Shown one piece after another: positions 47,748 through 63,478 of a stretch of 64,000 nucleotides of DNA. The position numbers and the translations under genes were made by a program. Origin of the DNA: Linyphia triangularis. Lineage: Eukaryota > Arthropoda > Arachnida > Araneae > Linyphiidae. The stretch lies in contig OZ021723.1 in NCBI GenBank assembly GCA_963978545.1, forward strand, positions 7,794,893 through 7,858,892, written 5' to 3'. The notes under the pieces were generated by a model. It did not search any database and was not told the origin of the DNA. It saw only the letters and a list, made by a program, of their open reading frames with translations. Every line of letters begins with the position of its first letter. Position 1 is the stretch's first letter.

Positions 47748-47912
47748 AATAGTCACTGGACACATCTAAATCGGGTTTTTTTCATCTAGGTGGAAGAATT
47801 CGAAATGGCTATCTAGTGGCCATTACCGTCCAGTAAAAGCAGTAAAAATTTGAATATTTAAATAGATTGCTTGAACTCTATATTGCAAACAGAATTTAAG
47901 TTTGTGAAGAAT
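47748..47912 (+). repeat. Direct repeat, second copy
   Basis: Partner of 46920-47095. Confidence 0.75.
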
Positions 47913-48086
47913 AAAACTTTATAATGTATAATATAATCGGATTTGTTTTCATTAAAGGTATAAATAAACCTGTATCGAGTTTCTTATAATATTAATACCA
48001 AATGAAAACTTAAATACTTAAAATATTAATAAGTCAATATCGTGTATAGGCTGTAGTCAAAGGAATATTACTTTCAATTACACTAA

Positions 48087-48300
48087 TCTATAATAATAAA
48101 ACAAGCTGTGTGTCTGTCTGTGGATCTATAGAAACCTACTTAAAATTGAGTAGAGCTTTGAAATTTTCAACTTAAGAAGTTTAGGCCTTCTAATTTTATA
48201 TATGTCAAACAGAATGTTAAAATTTGAATTGCAAAATGCAATAAGTTCACTACTAGCCCAAACCATTGAATACTGTTTGATGAATTACATGTTATCTGTC
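48087..48300 (+). mobile_element. Helitron 5' fragment
   Basis: A|TCTATAATAATAAAACAAG then TGTGTGTCTGTCTGTGG matches the start of the Helitron at 16145. Similarity fades after ~200 bases and no 3' end is visible. Confidence 0.5.
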
Positions 48301-48715
48301 CCTAAGAAAAATATGCTGGAATACTTAGGGGAGATCTGATTCATAAAGTTTCTCTCTTGAAATTTAGATTAGGATGTTCTGTTTTAATGTATCAAACATT
48401 ATCCTTTTCAAGACAAATTCCAAAACTATTAATTTCTTAGCATGAAATTTAATCTATTTTATTTTTATTATTACAATTTAGAAAACAAATGGACTTGATT
48501 CATATTTTTAGGACTTAATATCTTATTTTAAAATCTTTTAATATTTTCTCCTTCAACTGGTATTGCACATTAATATGTAGGCCTAGTCTTATTGAGAATT
48601 ACGCTAAACCTAAATGGTGAAATAAAGGCTGTTAAAATGAGTCTTTTAGTATCTATACCCATTGAAATCTAGAATTTTGTTACATATTTGCTTATAATCG
48701 TAAGTAAAATACAGA
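48301..48715. other. AT-rich unassigned DNA
   Basis: Nothing supported. Confidence 0.3.
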
Positions 48716-52625
<3,910 letters not shown>

Positions 52626-53065
52626 TTCGGGCCTCCGTCCACCAAATATCGGTGTGTACCTAATGGGGGCTGGTGCACATTAAATGTGTCGTGTCTTCAA
52701 TGTCCTCTCGTTGGTGTGGTGGGGTCGGAGAGAGGTTGGTTGGTTGTATTCAGATTATCTGGCGCCGTCAGCAACACGAGGGCTATAATGCGCCGAAAAC
52801 ATTCGTCATTAGACAAGCCAACATACATTTACAAACACCCATGCCTAACACGGGACTCGAACCCGTAACCTCGCGGTCTAGAAGCTAGCACGCTAACCAC
52901 TATCCCGTTTGGTCGGCAAGAATTAAATGGTTCCGCCCGGGAGTCGGTGAGAGGGGTTTACACTAGAAGATTTCGATCTCGTATTCTTCTAGATGCTCAA
53001 ATTTACTAGACGTATTTGGCTGTGTTAAGCACTTTATAAATGGCAGAAATAAACAGTCGGTAGTT
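52626..53065 (+). mobile_element. tRNA-derived SINE (family 2), split by a family-1 SINE
   Basis: GTGGGTTCGGGCCTCC is a B-box-like start. The body GGGGCTGGTGCACATTAAAT...TCAATGTCCTCTCGTTG and tail GGCTGTGTTAAGCACTTTAT...AGACAGTCGG-type sequence match 63680-63945. The family-1 SINE at 52735-52917 interrupts it, with an imperfect repeat of GTCGG(T)GAGAG on both sides. Confidence 0.75.
52735..52917 (-). mobile_element. SINE family 1 (copy A of the duplication)
   Basis: Minus-strand copy. It carries the variants CCGAAAACATT and CCCGTAACC, shared with copy B (55495-55672) and not with copy C (58514-58690). Confidence 0.9.
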
Positions 53066-53278
53066 CTAAAAAACAAAAAACAAAAACAAAATACTTTCCC
53101 CTCTCGGAATCTGCAGTATGTTTATAATTAAAATTAAAATTTCAAAATTTGTAAAAAAGAACACTAATCAGAATAACCTGAAATTTAATACATATATACT
53201 CAAAGAAAGTGGTAACACATAAACAAAAGAATACTTATGTATTATTAAAATTACGCTGTATGTTTTTTTACATTCAAT

Positions 53279-53910
53279 TACCCATATGTATACATAGCGT
53301 AATGAAAGTATAGCATTTAGTAGTCTGTGTGTAAGTGTGTATGTGATCAGCATAACTCCCAAAACAAATTGACCTACGATGTTCAAATTTGGTGAGAAGG
53401 TTGGCGGTGGCTATGGGACCTACAATTAAGGTTTTCGTCAAAATCGCGCATGCACATAAGGTAGTTGCTATTAAAAATATCATGTTTTTCGTTGATTGCT
53501 AATAAACGGCTCTAACGATTTTGATGAAAATCGCTGTGGTAATGCCTCTTAAGGTGTTCTAAACATCACCACCTCCAAAATTCCTCTAAAAATGCTTTAA
53601 TGGCGTAATAAGTTGAAAAACAAATACCTTCAACACTGAGTTCTCTTTCCTTGAGAAAACCTCACCAACGATCGTTTTTTCTCCTCTCCTCAGTTTCACT
53701 TAGAGAAAGGACAATATAAGAATTATTGAAAGTATACAGCCAAAATTATCTATATGGCGAAAGTGGTTTTTTTTTTTTTTTTTTTTTTTTTAAGACCCAT
53801 TCAAGAATTATTGCCAAACTGTTCATTTGTTCATTTTTTTTTTTTTTTTTTTTTTTTTAAGACAAATTCAAGAATTATTGCAAGAAATATTGCCAAACTG
53901 GTCATTTGTT

Positions 53911-53946
<36 letters not shown>

Positions 53947-53996
53947 CCCATTCAAGAATTATTGCAAGAAATATTGCAAAACTGGTCATTTGTTCA

Positions 53997-54028
<32 letters not shown>

Positions 54029-54077
54029 CCCATTCAAGAATTATTGCAAGAAATATTGCCAAACTGGTCATTTGTTC

Positions 54078-54109
<32 letters not shown>

Positions 54110-54157
54110 CCCATTCAAGAATTATTGCAAGAAATATTGCCAAACTGGTCATTTGTT

Positions 54158-54192
<35 letters not shown>

Positions 54193-54240
54193 CCCATTCA
54201 AGAATTATCGCAAGAAATATTGCCAAACTGGTCATTTGTT

Positions 54241-54275
<35 letters not shown>

Positions 54276-54323
54276 CCCATTCAAGAATTATCGCAAGAAA
54301 TATTGCCAAACAGGTCATTTGTT

Positions 54324-54362
<39 letters not shown>

Positions 54363-54574
54363 CCCATTCAAGAATTATCGCAAGAAATATTGCCAAACTG
54401 GTCATTTGTTCATTTTTTATTTTTTTTTTTTTTTTTTTATTTTTTTAAGACCCATACAAGAATTATCGCAAGAAATATTGCCAAACAGGTCATTTGTTCA
54501 TTTTTTTTTTTTTTTTTTTTTTAAGACCCATTCAAGAATTATCGCAAGAAATATTGCCAAACTGGTCATTTGTT

Positions 54575-54614
<40 letters not shown>

Positions 54615-54660
54615 CCCATTCAAGAATTATCGCGAAATATTGCCAAACAGGTCATTTGTT

Positions 54661-54695
<35 letters not shown>

Positions 54696-54743
54696 CCCAT
54701 TCAAGAATTATCGCAAGAAATATTGCCAAACTGGTCATTTGTT

Positions 54744-54778
<35 letters not shown>

Positions 54779-54926
54779 CCCATACAAGAATTATCGCAAG
54801 AAATATTGCCAAACTGGTCATTTGTTCATTTTTTTTTAAATGATTGAAGAAAATATAAAAACGGTAAATAACTCGAAACCACGTCAAAATTATAGTGTAA
54901 TTGAAAGCGATATTCCACACCCTATG
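53279..54926 (+). repeat. Repeat family C, expanded copy 1
   Basis: Starts ACCCATATGTATACATAGCG and ends TATAGTGTAATTGAAAGCG...CCACACCCTA. The middle matches the copy at 60290 (CATAACTCCC, TGATGAAAATCGCTG-like, CACCTCCAAAATTCCT). Unclassified. Confidence 0.75.
53766..54838. repeat. ~83-base minisatellite, about 13 units
   Basis: Each unit is a T-run of ~16-30 bases followed by AAGACCCATTCAAGAATTAT, then a CAAGAAATATTGCCAAACTGG stretch and TCATTTGTTCAT. The Phe-rich open frames across it are artefacts. Confidence 0.95.
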
Positions 54927-55017
54927 TTAATAAATTTGTATCATGTAGTTATGATTTAATTCCAGATAAAAAAAAATCCTCATTGGGTAATAATATGAAA
55001 CAGACTAAAAAACAACA

Positions 55018-55197
55018 GCCGACCAAACGGTATAGTGGTTAGCGTGCTAGCTTCTAGACCGCGAGGTTGCGGGTTCCGAGTCCCGTGTTAGGCATGGGTG
55101 TTTGTAAATGTATGTTGGCTTGTCTAATGACGAATGTTTCGGCTCATTATAGCCCTCGTGTTGCTGACGGCGCCATATAATCTGAAAACAACCAACC
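55018..55197 (+). mobile_element. SINE family 1 (interior, unit 1)
   Basis: Flanked by AAAAAACAACA on both sides (~55007-55017 and 55198-55208). B box with an extra C. Its duplicate is at 58042-58220. Confidence 0.9.
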
Positions 55198-55481
55198 AAA
55201 AAACAACAATAAAACCTAAACTTTTTTTTTCTTCTTTTTTTTTTTCTATGCAATAAGAATTTTAAGGGAGAACCGTACCCCATATATAGAAAAAATAAAT
55301 TTGGGGGGGGGAATGTTTTTTGTTTTATTGCATAAACTTAAGATATATATATATTCAAGAAGACATGGAAAAAATTTCAGCGTTCTAGGTAACTGCAAAC
55401 ATTTGATTTTTAAACTTTTAAATACCTCTCCACTGTGAAATTGTATGCAAGTTTTTTTGTATTTTATTTTAAGTTCATTTT
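55198..55481. other. Spacer of unit 1
   Basis: AT-rich with a G-run (~55303-55310). Identical in arrangement to 58221-58500. Confidence 0.5.
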
Positions 55482-55494
55482 CCTCGAAACCTAG

Positions 55495-55672
55495 TTGGTT
55501 GTATTCAGATTATCTGGCACCGTCAGCAACACGAGGGCTATAATGCGCCGAAAACATTCGTCATTAGACAAGCCAACATACATTTACAAACACCCATGCC
55601 TAACACGGGACTCGAACCCGTAACCTCGCGGTCTAGAAGCTAGCACGCTAACCACTATACCGTTTGGTCGGC
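55495..55672 (-). mobile_element. SINE family 1 (copy B, hybrid at duplication junction)
   Basis: The left flank CCTCGAAACCTAG equals that of copy C. The right flank AAGAATTAAATGG equals that of copy A. Internal variants match copy A. It therefore lacks matching target-site repeats of its own and is a recombinant between copies A and C. Confidence 0.9.
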
Positions 55673-56033
55673 AAGAATTAAATGGTTCCGCCCGGGAGTC
55701 GGTGAGAGGGGTTTACACTAGAAGATTTCGATCTCCTATTCTTCTAGATGCTCAAATTTACTAGACGTATTTGGCTGTGTTAAGCACTTTATAAATGGCA
55801 GAAATAAACAGTCGGTAGTTCCAAAAAACAAAAAACAAAAACAAAATACTTTCCCCTCTCGGAATCTGCAGTATGTTTATAATTAAAATTAAAATTTCAA
55901 AATTTGTAAAAAAGAACACTAATCAGAATAACCTGAAATTTAATACATATATACTCAAAGAAAGTGGTAACACATAAACAAAAGAATACTTATGTATTAT
56001 TAAAATTACGCTGTATGTTTTTTTACATTCAAT

Positions 56034-56519
56034 TACCCATATGTATACATAGCGTAATGAAAGTATAGCATTTAGTAGTCTGTGTGTAAGTGTGTATGTG
56101 ATCAGCATAACTCCCAAAACAAATTGACCTACGATGTTCAAATTTGGTGAGAAGGTTGGCGGTGGCTATGGGACCTACAATTAAGGTTTTCGTCAAAATC
56201 GCGCATGCACATAAGGTAGTTGCTATTAAAAATATCATGTTTTTCGTTGATTGCTAAAAAACGGCTCTAACGATTTTGATGAAAATCGCTGCGATAATGC
56301 CTCTTAAGGTGTTCTAAACATCACCACCTCCAAAATTCCTCTAAAAATGCTTTAATGGCGTAATAAGTTGAAAAACAAATACCTTCAGCACTGAGTTCTC
56401 TTTCCTTGAAGAAACCTCACCAACGATCGTTTTTTCTCCTCTCCTCAGTTTCACTTAGAGAAAGGACAATATAAGAATTATTGAAAGTATACAGCCAAAA
56501 TTATCTATATGGCGAAAGT

Positions 56520-56567
<48 letters not shown>

Positions 56568-56693
56568 CCCATTCAAGAATTATCGCAAGAAATATTGCCA
56601 AACTGGTCATTTGTTCATTTTTTTTTTTTTTTTTTTTTTTTAAGAATCATTCAAGAATTATTGCAAGAAATATTGCCAAACTGGTCATTTGTT

Positions 56694-56730
<37 letters not shown>

Positions 56731-56871
56731 CCCATTCAAGAATTATTGCAAGAAATATTGCCAAACTGGTCATTTGTTCATTTTTTTTTTTTTTTTTTTT
56801 TTTTATTTTTTTTTTTTAAGACCCATTCAAGAATTATTGCAAGAAATATTGCCAAACTGGTCATTTGTTCA

Positions 56872-56902
<31 letters not shown>

Positions 56903-56952
56903 CCCATTCAAGAATTATTGCAAGAAATATTGCCAAACTGGTCATTTGTTCA

Positions 56953-56983
<31 letters not shown>

Positions 56984-57031
56984 CCCATTCAAGAATTATT
57001 GCAAGAAATATTGCCAAACTGGTCATTTGTT

Positions 57032-57066
<35 letters not shown>

Positions 57067-57114
57067 CCCATTCAAGAATTATTGCAAGAAATATTGCCAA
57101 ACTGGTCATTTGTT

Positions 57115-57149
<35 letters not shown>

Positions 57150-57197
57150 CCCATTCAAGAATTATTGCAAGAAATATTGCCAAACTGGTCATTTGTT

Positions 57198-57232
<35 letters not shown>

Positions 57233-57442
57233 CCCATTCAAGAATTATTGCAAGAAATATTGCCAAACTGGTCATTTGTTCATTTTTTTTTTTTTTTTTT
57301 TTTTAAGACCCATTCAATAATTATTGCAAGAAATATTGCCAAACTGGTCATTTGTTCATTTTTTTTTTTTTTTTTTTAATTTTTTTTTTTAAGACCCATT
57401 CAAGAATTATTGCAAGAAATATTGCCAAACTGGTCATTTGTT

Positions 57443-57477
<35 letters not shown>

Positions 57478-57684
57478 CCCATACAAGAATTATCGCAAGA
57501 TATATTGCCAAACTGGTCATTTGTTCATTTTTTTTTTTTTTTTAATTTTTTTTTTTAAGACCCATTCAAGAATTATTGCAAGAAATATTGCCAAACTGGT
57601 CATTTGTTCATTTTTCTTTTTTTTTTTTTTTTAAGACCCATTCAAGAATTATTGCAAGAAATATTGCCAAACTGGTCATTTGTT

Positions 57685-57719
<35 letters not shown>

Positions 57720-57767
57720 CCCATACAAGAATTATCGCAAGAAATATTGCCAAACTGGTCATTTGTT

Positions 57768-57802
<35 letters not shown>

Positions 57803-57947
57803 CCCATTCAAGAATTATCGCAAGAAATATTGCCAAACTGGTCATTTGTTCATTTTTTTTTAAATGATTGAAGAAAATATAAAAACGGTAAATAACTCGA
57901 AACCACGTCAAAATTATAGTGTAATTGAAAGCGATATTCCACACCCT
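56034..57947 (+). repeat. Repeat family C, expanded copy 2
   Basis: Duplicate of 53279-54926 with a longer internal minisatellite. Confidence 0.75.
56520..57862. repeat. ~83-base minisatellite, about 16 units
   Basis: Same unit as 53766-54838; T-run lengths differ between units and some runs are broken by AA. Confidence 0.95.
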
Positions 57948-58041
57948 ATGTTAATAAATTTGTATCATGTAGTTATGATTTAATTCCAGATAAAAAAAAA
58001 TCCTCATTGGGTAATAATATGAAACAGACTAAAAAACAACA

Positions 58042-58220
58042 GCCGACCAAACGGTATAGTGGTTAGCGTGCTAGCTTCTAGACCCCGAGGTTGCGGGTTC
58101 GAGTCTCGTGTTAGGCATGGGTGTTTGTAAATGTATGTGGGCTTGTCTAATGACGAATGTTTCGGCTCATTATAGCCCTCGTGTTGCTGACCGCGAAATA
58201 TAATCTGAAAACAACCAACC
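58042..58220 (+). mobile_element. SINE family 1 (interior, unit 2)
   Basis: Duplicate of 55018-55197. It has an intact GGTTCGAGTC B box and the changes CCGCGAAATA near the tail. Confidence 0.9.
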
Positions 58221-58513
58221 AAAAAACAACAATAAAACCTAAACCTTTTTTTTTTTTTTTTTTTTATGCAATAAGAATTTTAAGGGAGAACCGTACCCCA
58301 TATATAGAAAAAATAAATTTGGGGGGGGGGGATGTTTTTTGTTTTATTGCATAAACTTAAGATATATATATATTCAAGAAGACATGGAAAAAATTTCAGC
58401 GTTCTAGGTAACTGCAAACATTTGATTTTTAAACTTTTAAATACCTCTCCACTGTGAAATTGTATGCAAGTTTTTTTGTATTTTATTTTAAGTTCATTTT
58501 CCTCGAATCCTAG

Positions 58514-58690
58514 TTGGTTGTATTCAGATTATCTGGCGCCGTCAGCAACACGAGGGCTATAATGCGCCGAAACATTCGTCATTAGACAAGCCAACATACA
58601 TTTACAAACACCCATGCCTAACACGGGATTCGAACCCGCAACCTCGCGGTCTAGAAGCTAGCACGCTAACCACTATACCGTTTGGTCGGC
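58514..58690 (-). mobile_element. SINE family 1 (copy C)
   Basis: A true insertion: CCTCGAATCCTAG at 58501-58513 and CCTCGAAACCTAG at 58691-58703 are its target-site duplication. Confidence 0.92.
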
Positions 58691-58703
58691 CCTCGAAACC
58701 TAG

Positions 58704-59602
58704 ATTTAGCAATTTTGACAGTGTTTAAAATGCTAAGGCTTTGAGAAAAATTTACTTACAACTAAACTTTTTATATTTTCGAAATCTTGAATATCTGTTT
58801 TATAATTAAAGAGTGAGTTTTTTAATAAATTGTATTAGCTTTTTTTCAAAAATTTTAAAAAAAAATAGGATTTTTTTGTGAAAATTTAGAAATTTCTTTC
58901 GAAAAACACAAAATATTTCCTTAAAAATTGCCTGTCAAACAAATTGAAAAAAAAAAAAAAATTATCCCTACATCTTTAGATTATAATTTAATATAATTAA
59001 TTTGTTTTAAAATTAAAAAAAAAAAAAAAAAATATTGAAAATTGAAGGAAGAGTAGTCTTTTTAAAAAAGCGTATATTTCGGCCAAAAAACACTAAAAAA
59101 CAAAAACATTAAAAAAATATTAAATTTAAAAGAAAATCAACTTTATCAATAATTGTTTAAAAACAGATGTTTTACTTTTATAAAAAATTTGGTGCTACAA
59201 AATTCATTAACAAAAACGTTAGGTTTTTGCTTACAGGTCTTCCTTTGGTAAGTTAATTAAGGATAATAAGAATCTAAGGCTGAAATGGTGGTCTTTATGT
59301 GCACGGGTGTTTCTGAAAGGAATCCCTAACTTTGAAATGACATGATCGCTAAACAATGAGAGACGGAAATGCGAGACAAGTTGAATGGTGGAGAGACAGG
59401 TTCGGAATTTTAAATACACCGCTTTCCAAAATTGTTTGATGGGACTGAATTTGATGGCGGTTGATAATGGTTAACCGTCAAGGCTCATTTTCATCTGGAC
59501 GCATTTGCTAATTAATAATAAGGATGAATAAGGTGAACGGAAAACCTGTCAGTGAGTCTTTCAAATTTAAACTGAAAGCAAATTCAAACAAAATAAAAAT
59601 AA
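58704..59602. other. AT-rich unassigned DNA
   Basis: Several A-runs and T-runs. ~59250-59480 is less AT-rich but has no recognisable coding content. Confidence 0.35.
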
Positions 59603-59614
59603 ACCAAAATTATG

Positions 59615-59796
59615 GTTGGTTGGTTGTATTCAGATTATCTGGCGCCGTCAGCAACACGAGGGCTATAATGCGCCGAAACATTTCGTCATTAGACAAGCCA
59701 ACATACATTTACAAACACCCATGCCAACACGGGACTCGAACCCGCAACCTCGCGGTCCAGAAGCTAGCACGCTAACCACTATACCGTTTGGTCGGC
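59615..59796 (-). mobile_element. SINE family 1 with perfect TSD
   Basis: ACCAAAATTATG at 59603-59614 and 59797-59808. The length of 182 bases defines the family size. The B box is intact. Confidence 0.95.
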
Positions 59797-59808
59797 ACCA
59801 AAATTATG

Positions 59809-60270
59809 TCTTTCAAAACACAAAACCGTCCTTAACACGTTGATTGCCATATGAATTGCATTCAAATCGCACCTTTTGTGTCCAAGAGGTTTCGTGAGTT
59901 AAATATAACTCCTTTCACACTCCTTCGAAATTGTTCTGTGAGTTGTCTGTACTTCACAAACACCATATTATTCTAAAGTAGGTACATTTTGTATGGCCCC
60001 AAAGATAAAAAACTGAACTTGGTATGGATTTTTCTTCAGAAGGTAGCTTTTTGTATGTCTTGGAACTGAGGCAAATTTTCACGTGAAATAAACTCTTTAT
60101 TTTTAGAAAAATAAAACATTAAATGAACTAATAGTAGACTTGATGCTCCATGAGTTACATGCCACTTACGCCCAGAAGTCATAGAATTTTTCACAAATTT
60201 TAATAAGGTAAAATCATTTTAAAAGCAAATCAAAAATGAAAAAAATGTGGTACACGGAATTTTTTTTTTT
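59809..60270. other. Unassigned DNA
   Basis: TTAACACGTTGATTGCC (~59833) resembles GTCAACGTGTTAA at ~61043-61053 in opposite orientation, possibly the edges of a larger element. No gene supported. Confidence 0.35.
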
Positions 60271-60839
60271 TTTTTTTACACTTTCAACTACCCATATGTA
60301 TACATAGGGTAATGAAAGTTTAGTTTTCGGTTAAAAAAAATCTTTTTTTTCCCCCCGCGTTTTGGAACATCCTGATCTCAAAAAAGTGATCTAGAAAAAT
60401 TGTCTGTCTGTGGTCAGCATAACTCCCGAACAAATTAACGCACAGTGTTCACATTTGGTGTTCAGGTTGGTGTTCAGGTTGGTGATGGCACAAGGACCTT
60501 AAGTTAAGGTTTTGTCAAAATTGGGCATTCGCATAGGGTAATTGCCATTGAAAAAGTCATGTTTTTCAATGATTGCTAAAAAAGGGCTCTAACGATTTTG
60601 ATCAAAATCGCTGTGGTAATCCTTCTTAAAGTGTTCTAAACATCCCCACCTCCAAAATTCCTGTAAAAATACTTTAATGGCGTAAAAAGTTGAAAAACGA
60701 ATGCCTTCAACACAGAGTTTTCTTTTCTTGAGAATATCTCAACAACGATCTTTTTTTCTCCTCTTCTCAGTTCCACTTATAAGAAAGGATAATATGAAAA
60801 CAATCGAAAAGAATATCGTCAAAATCACCATTTTGGCGA

Positions 60840-60877
<38 letters not shown>

Positions 60878-61480
60878 CTCATACAAAAATTATTGCTTAA
60901 AATATCGCCAATCGGGCCATTTTTTTTAAATGAATGATGAAAAAATAAAAATAAAAATGGTGTAAATGACTCAAATCCACGCCTGCATTATAGTGTAATT
61001 GAAAGTTGTGCGATGTTCCACACCCGAGTTTACATTGTGGCAGTCAACGTGTTAATAGTTCAATCTTTCCTTTTTTTTTTAAGACTCATACAAAAATTAT
61101 TGCTTAAAATATCGCCAATCGGGCCATTTTTTTTTAAATGAATGATGAAAAAATAAAAATAAAAATGGTGTAAATGACTCAAATCCACGCCTGCATTATA
61201 GTGTAATTGAAAGTTGTGCGATGTTCCACACCCGAGTTTACATTGTGGCAGTCAACGTGTTAATAGTTCAATCTTTCCTTTTTTTTTTTAAGACTCATAC
61301 AAAAATTATTGCTTAAAATATCGCCAATCGGGCCATTTTTTTTTAAATGAATGATGAAAAAATAAAAATGGTGTAAATGACTCAAATCCACGCCTGCATT
61401 ATAGTGTAATTGAAAGTTGTGCGATGTTCCACACCCGAGTTTACATTGTGGCAGTCAACGTGTTAATAGTTCAATCTTTC
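60271..61480 (+). repeat. Repeat family C, diverged copy with 3' triplication
   Basis: Starts ACCCATATGTATACATAGGG and follows the 53279 copy through the body with ~15-20% divergence. It has a single T-run minisatellite unit. The 3' part (AAGACTCATACAAAAATTAT to CAGTCAACGTGTTAATAG) is present three times at 60874, 61081 and 61290, with a period of 207-209 bases. Confidence 0.8.
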
Positions 61481-61716
61481 CCACTTACCTAGCTCTCTCT
61501 ATTTCCACTTCTACAGCTATTGACACTTCTTTCATCCTTCACGTTTCATCTCCAACTGAACATTTAATATTAACTACTAAAATGCCATTGGTACTCTCTC
61601 CATCTTACATCATCTATCCTTACAATTTTATGTTTACACTTACATTTAGCCCTCTCCTCTTTTATATCATAAAATCATTGCTTTGTAAAACATTGTTATT
61701 GGAGGACCTTTCGTGA

Positions 61717-61753
<37 letters not shown>

Positions 61754-61950
61754 ACTGAACCCGCTTGAAAATTAAAAAAAATTAAGTCTATAAAAAACAA
61801 GCATCCCAATAACAAATATTGGTCCTTTAAACGTATCAATTCTAATTCTTGCAAAATATTGTTGAAATGAGTGCCTTTAACAAATACTTTGAATCATTGA
61901 ATCTCTAGTAAAAAATAAATACATAAAAACCATTTTTTCCCCCATTTTAA
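61481..61950. other. Unassigned DNA with long A-run
   Basis: A-run of ~34 bases at 61717-61750. A 99-codon frame (61417-61716) overlaps the repeat end and has no recognisable domain. Confidence 0.35.
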
Positions 61951-61954
61951 TTCG

Positions 61955-62905
61955 TTTAGACTGAGAGACTACTGCAAGTTTAGGAACTCCATCTGAGTTT
62001 TTTAAAGAATGTGGAAAAAAGTTAGATAATTTTGAATGTATTGGTCTGCAAGTACAAAACTGATCGAAAATTCCCTTTGAATGAGTTGAACTAAATCCAA
62101 TAGCCAAGCACGTCATAACTTGTCTAATAATAATAAGTATTCTATTTTATTTGGTAACTCTTCGTTCTTTAGGGAATGGGGAGGGGGGTCGGAAGGCAAA
62201 TTTTTTTTCTAAGAATTCATTTTGAGGTTTTTAGCGCATTACAATATTCGAAATGTTATCTACTAAATAGTTTAACTTGGTTGAAAATACGCTCGTCCGA
62301 AGAATTTTTAATTTCTTTCGAAAAAATAACATCGGAAAAAAAACCCGTTTTCCTTGTACTTTAAACGCTGTTTCTCAAAATGCTGTTTTTAAATACAAAT
62401 GTACTTCTTTCTCAGGATCTACACAATATTTTGCTTTGAATTTTTTTCCCGGTACATACTGTATTTTTACTCAAACAAACATATGTTTTTAAAGAAATGT
62501 TGATTAGATTTAGAAAAAAAAATAAAAAATTCTAACCATGTTTTTTTTAAAGAAAATTTTGTAAAAAAATTTCAAAACATCATAAATCTTAAGCAAAATT
62601 TTATTTTTATGAAAGCATATATCAGTCTTTGTAAAAGGGTTTTAATATTGGCTGTACAAAATTGTTTACCAATCCTATGAGTAGTTTCTGAGAAAATTTA
62701 CTTACAAAAGGCCTTTTTAACATGGACTAGATAGAGCTTTCCTACCCTCCTTAATTTTTAACGAAAGGATGCAGACAATTTTACCTCGCAGGCGAAAAAA
62801 TTCGCCATCGTTTAAAAGTGAGCCAAGTTGGAGATAAGTATTACGTAACTTAATAAGTAATATTTATAGCCAACTTGGCTCATTGGCTTGGCCTCTAGAA
62901 CTAAT
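61955..62905. repeat. Remnant of the 45403 foldback family, split
   Basis: 61955-62165 resembles the left arm of 45403-46052 (AGACTGAGAG, TGAGTTGAACTAAATCCAAT, CATAACTT). 62757-62905 resembles its spacer (GTGAGCCAAGTTGG, GCAGACAATT). The ~590 bases between them (62166-62756) have no counterpart and may be an insertion. Confidence 0.5.
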
Positions 62906-63180
62906 TTTATGCTTGCCAACTTTTATATTCAATTGCAACCTATTTAAGCAATTTAGCGCTCAGATCAAATTTCCATAGAGTTTAATCACTTTATGGAAAT
63001 TGGTTCATTGAAGAAAATCACCAATTCCGTGCCATTGACTTTTTTTGCCCGAAAAAAGTATATATAATGCATTGTCATCGACAGTGAGTCTATGAGCCAA
63101 GTTTCAGCTCGATTGGATGACGATAAATGGGTTAGATTTTCCCTTCACAAGCACACAAAATCGAAGTTAATATAAAATAT
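62906..63180. repeat. Dispersed repeat, partner of 18651-18965
   Basis: Shares GCCAAGTTTCAGCTCGATTG-type and TCGAAGTTAAT blocks in the same order. Confidence 0.6.
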
Positions 63181-63478
63181 ATATATAATTTATATTAACT
63201 CGCGGGTGTTCTTTGAAAACACGCTACAAAATTTCAAACTATCAAATAAAGCATCTTGAAAAAAACTACACTGTTTCTAAAAATCAATAAGTTTTTCTGA
63301 ATTTTCAGCAACCTAATACATAAATTTCCAATCAAAACAAATACGCTCCAATTTTTCAGACACCTTATTATGAAATCGCATAGAAAAGAGAGTATAGTTA
63401 TTTCAAAAGGCTACGGAACGCGTTTTAAAAAAAACGAGCATGCAATCCCGATCGGGAGTTGTCGTTATGAGCTCGATG
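63181..63478. other. Unassigned DNA before promoter-like cluster
   Basis: A 100-codon open frame (63370-63672) runs through this and the motif cluster. It has no recognisable domain and overlaps dense regulatory-type motifs, so I do not call it a gene. Confidence 0.3.

Larger units (their letters stand above)
52735..55494. repeat. Tandem duplication, unit 1
   Basis: Runs from SINE copy A up to the start of SINE copy B. It contains the SINE-2 tail, a repeat-family-C element with a T-rich minisatellite, and a plus-strand SINE. About 1% different from unit 2 outside the minisatellite. Confidence 0.95.
55495..58513. repeat. Tandem duplication, unit 2
   Basis: Same content as unit 1, offset 2755 bases on the left side and ~3022 on the right because its minisatellite is longer. 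Confidence 0.95.

Noticed and set aside
53754..57871. Phe-rich open frames on both strands
   Set aside because: They are translations of the T-run minisatellite and are open in several frames at once.
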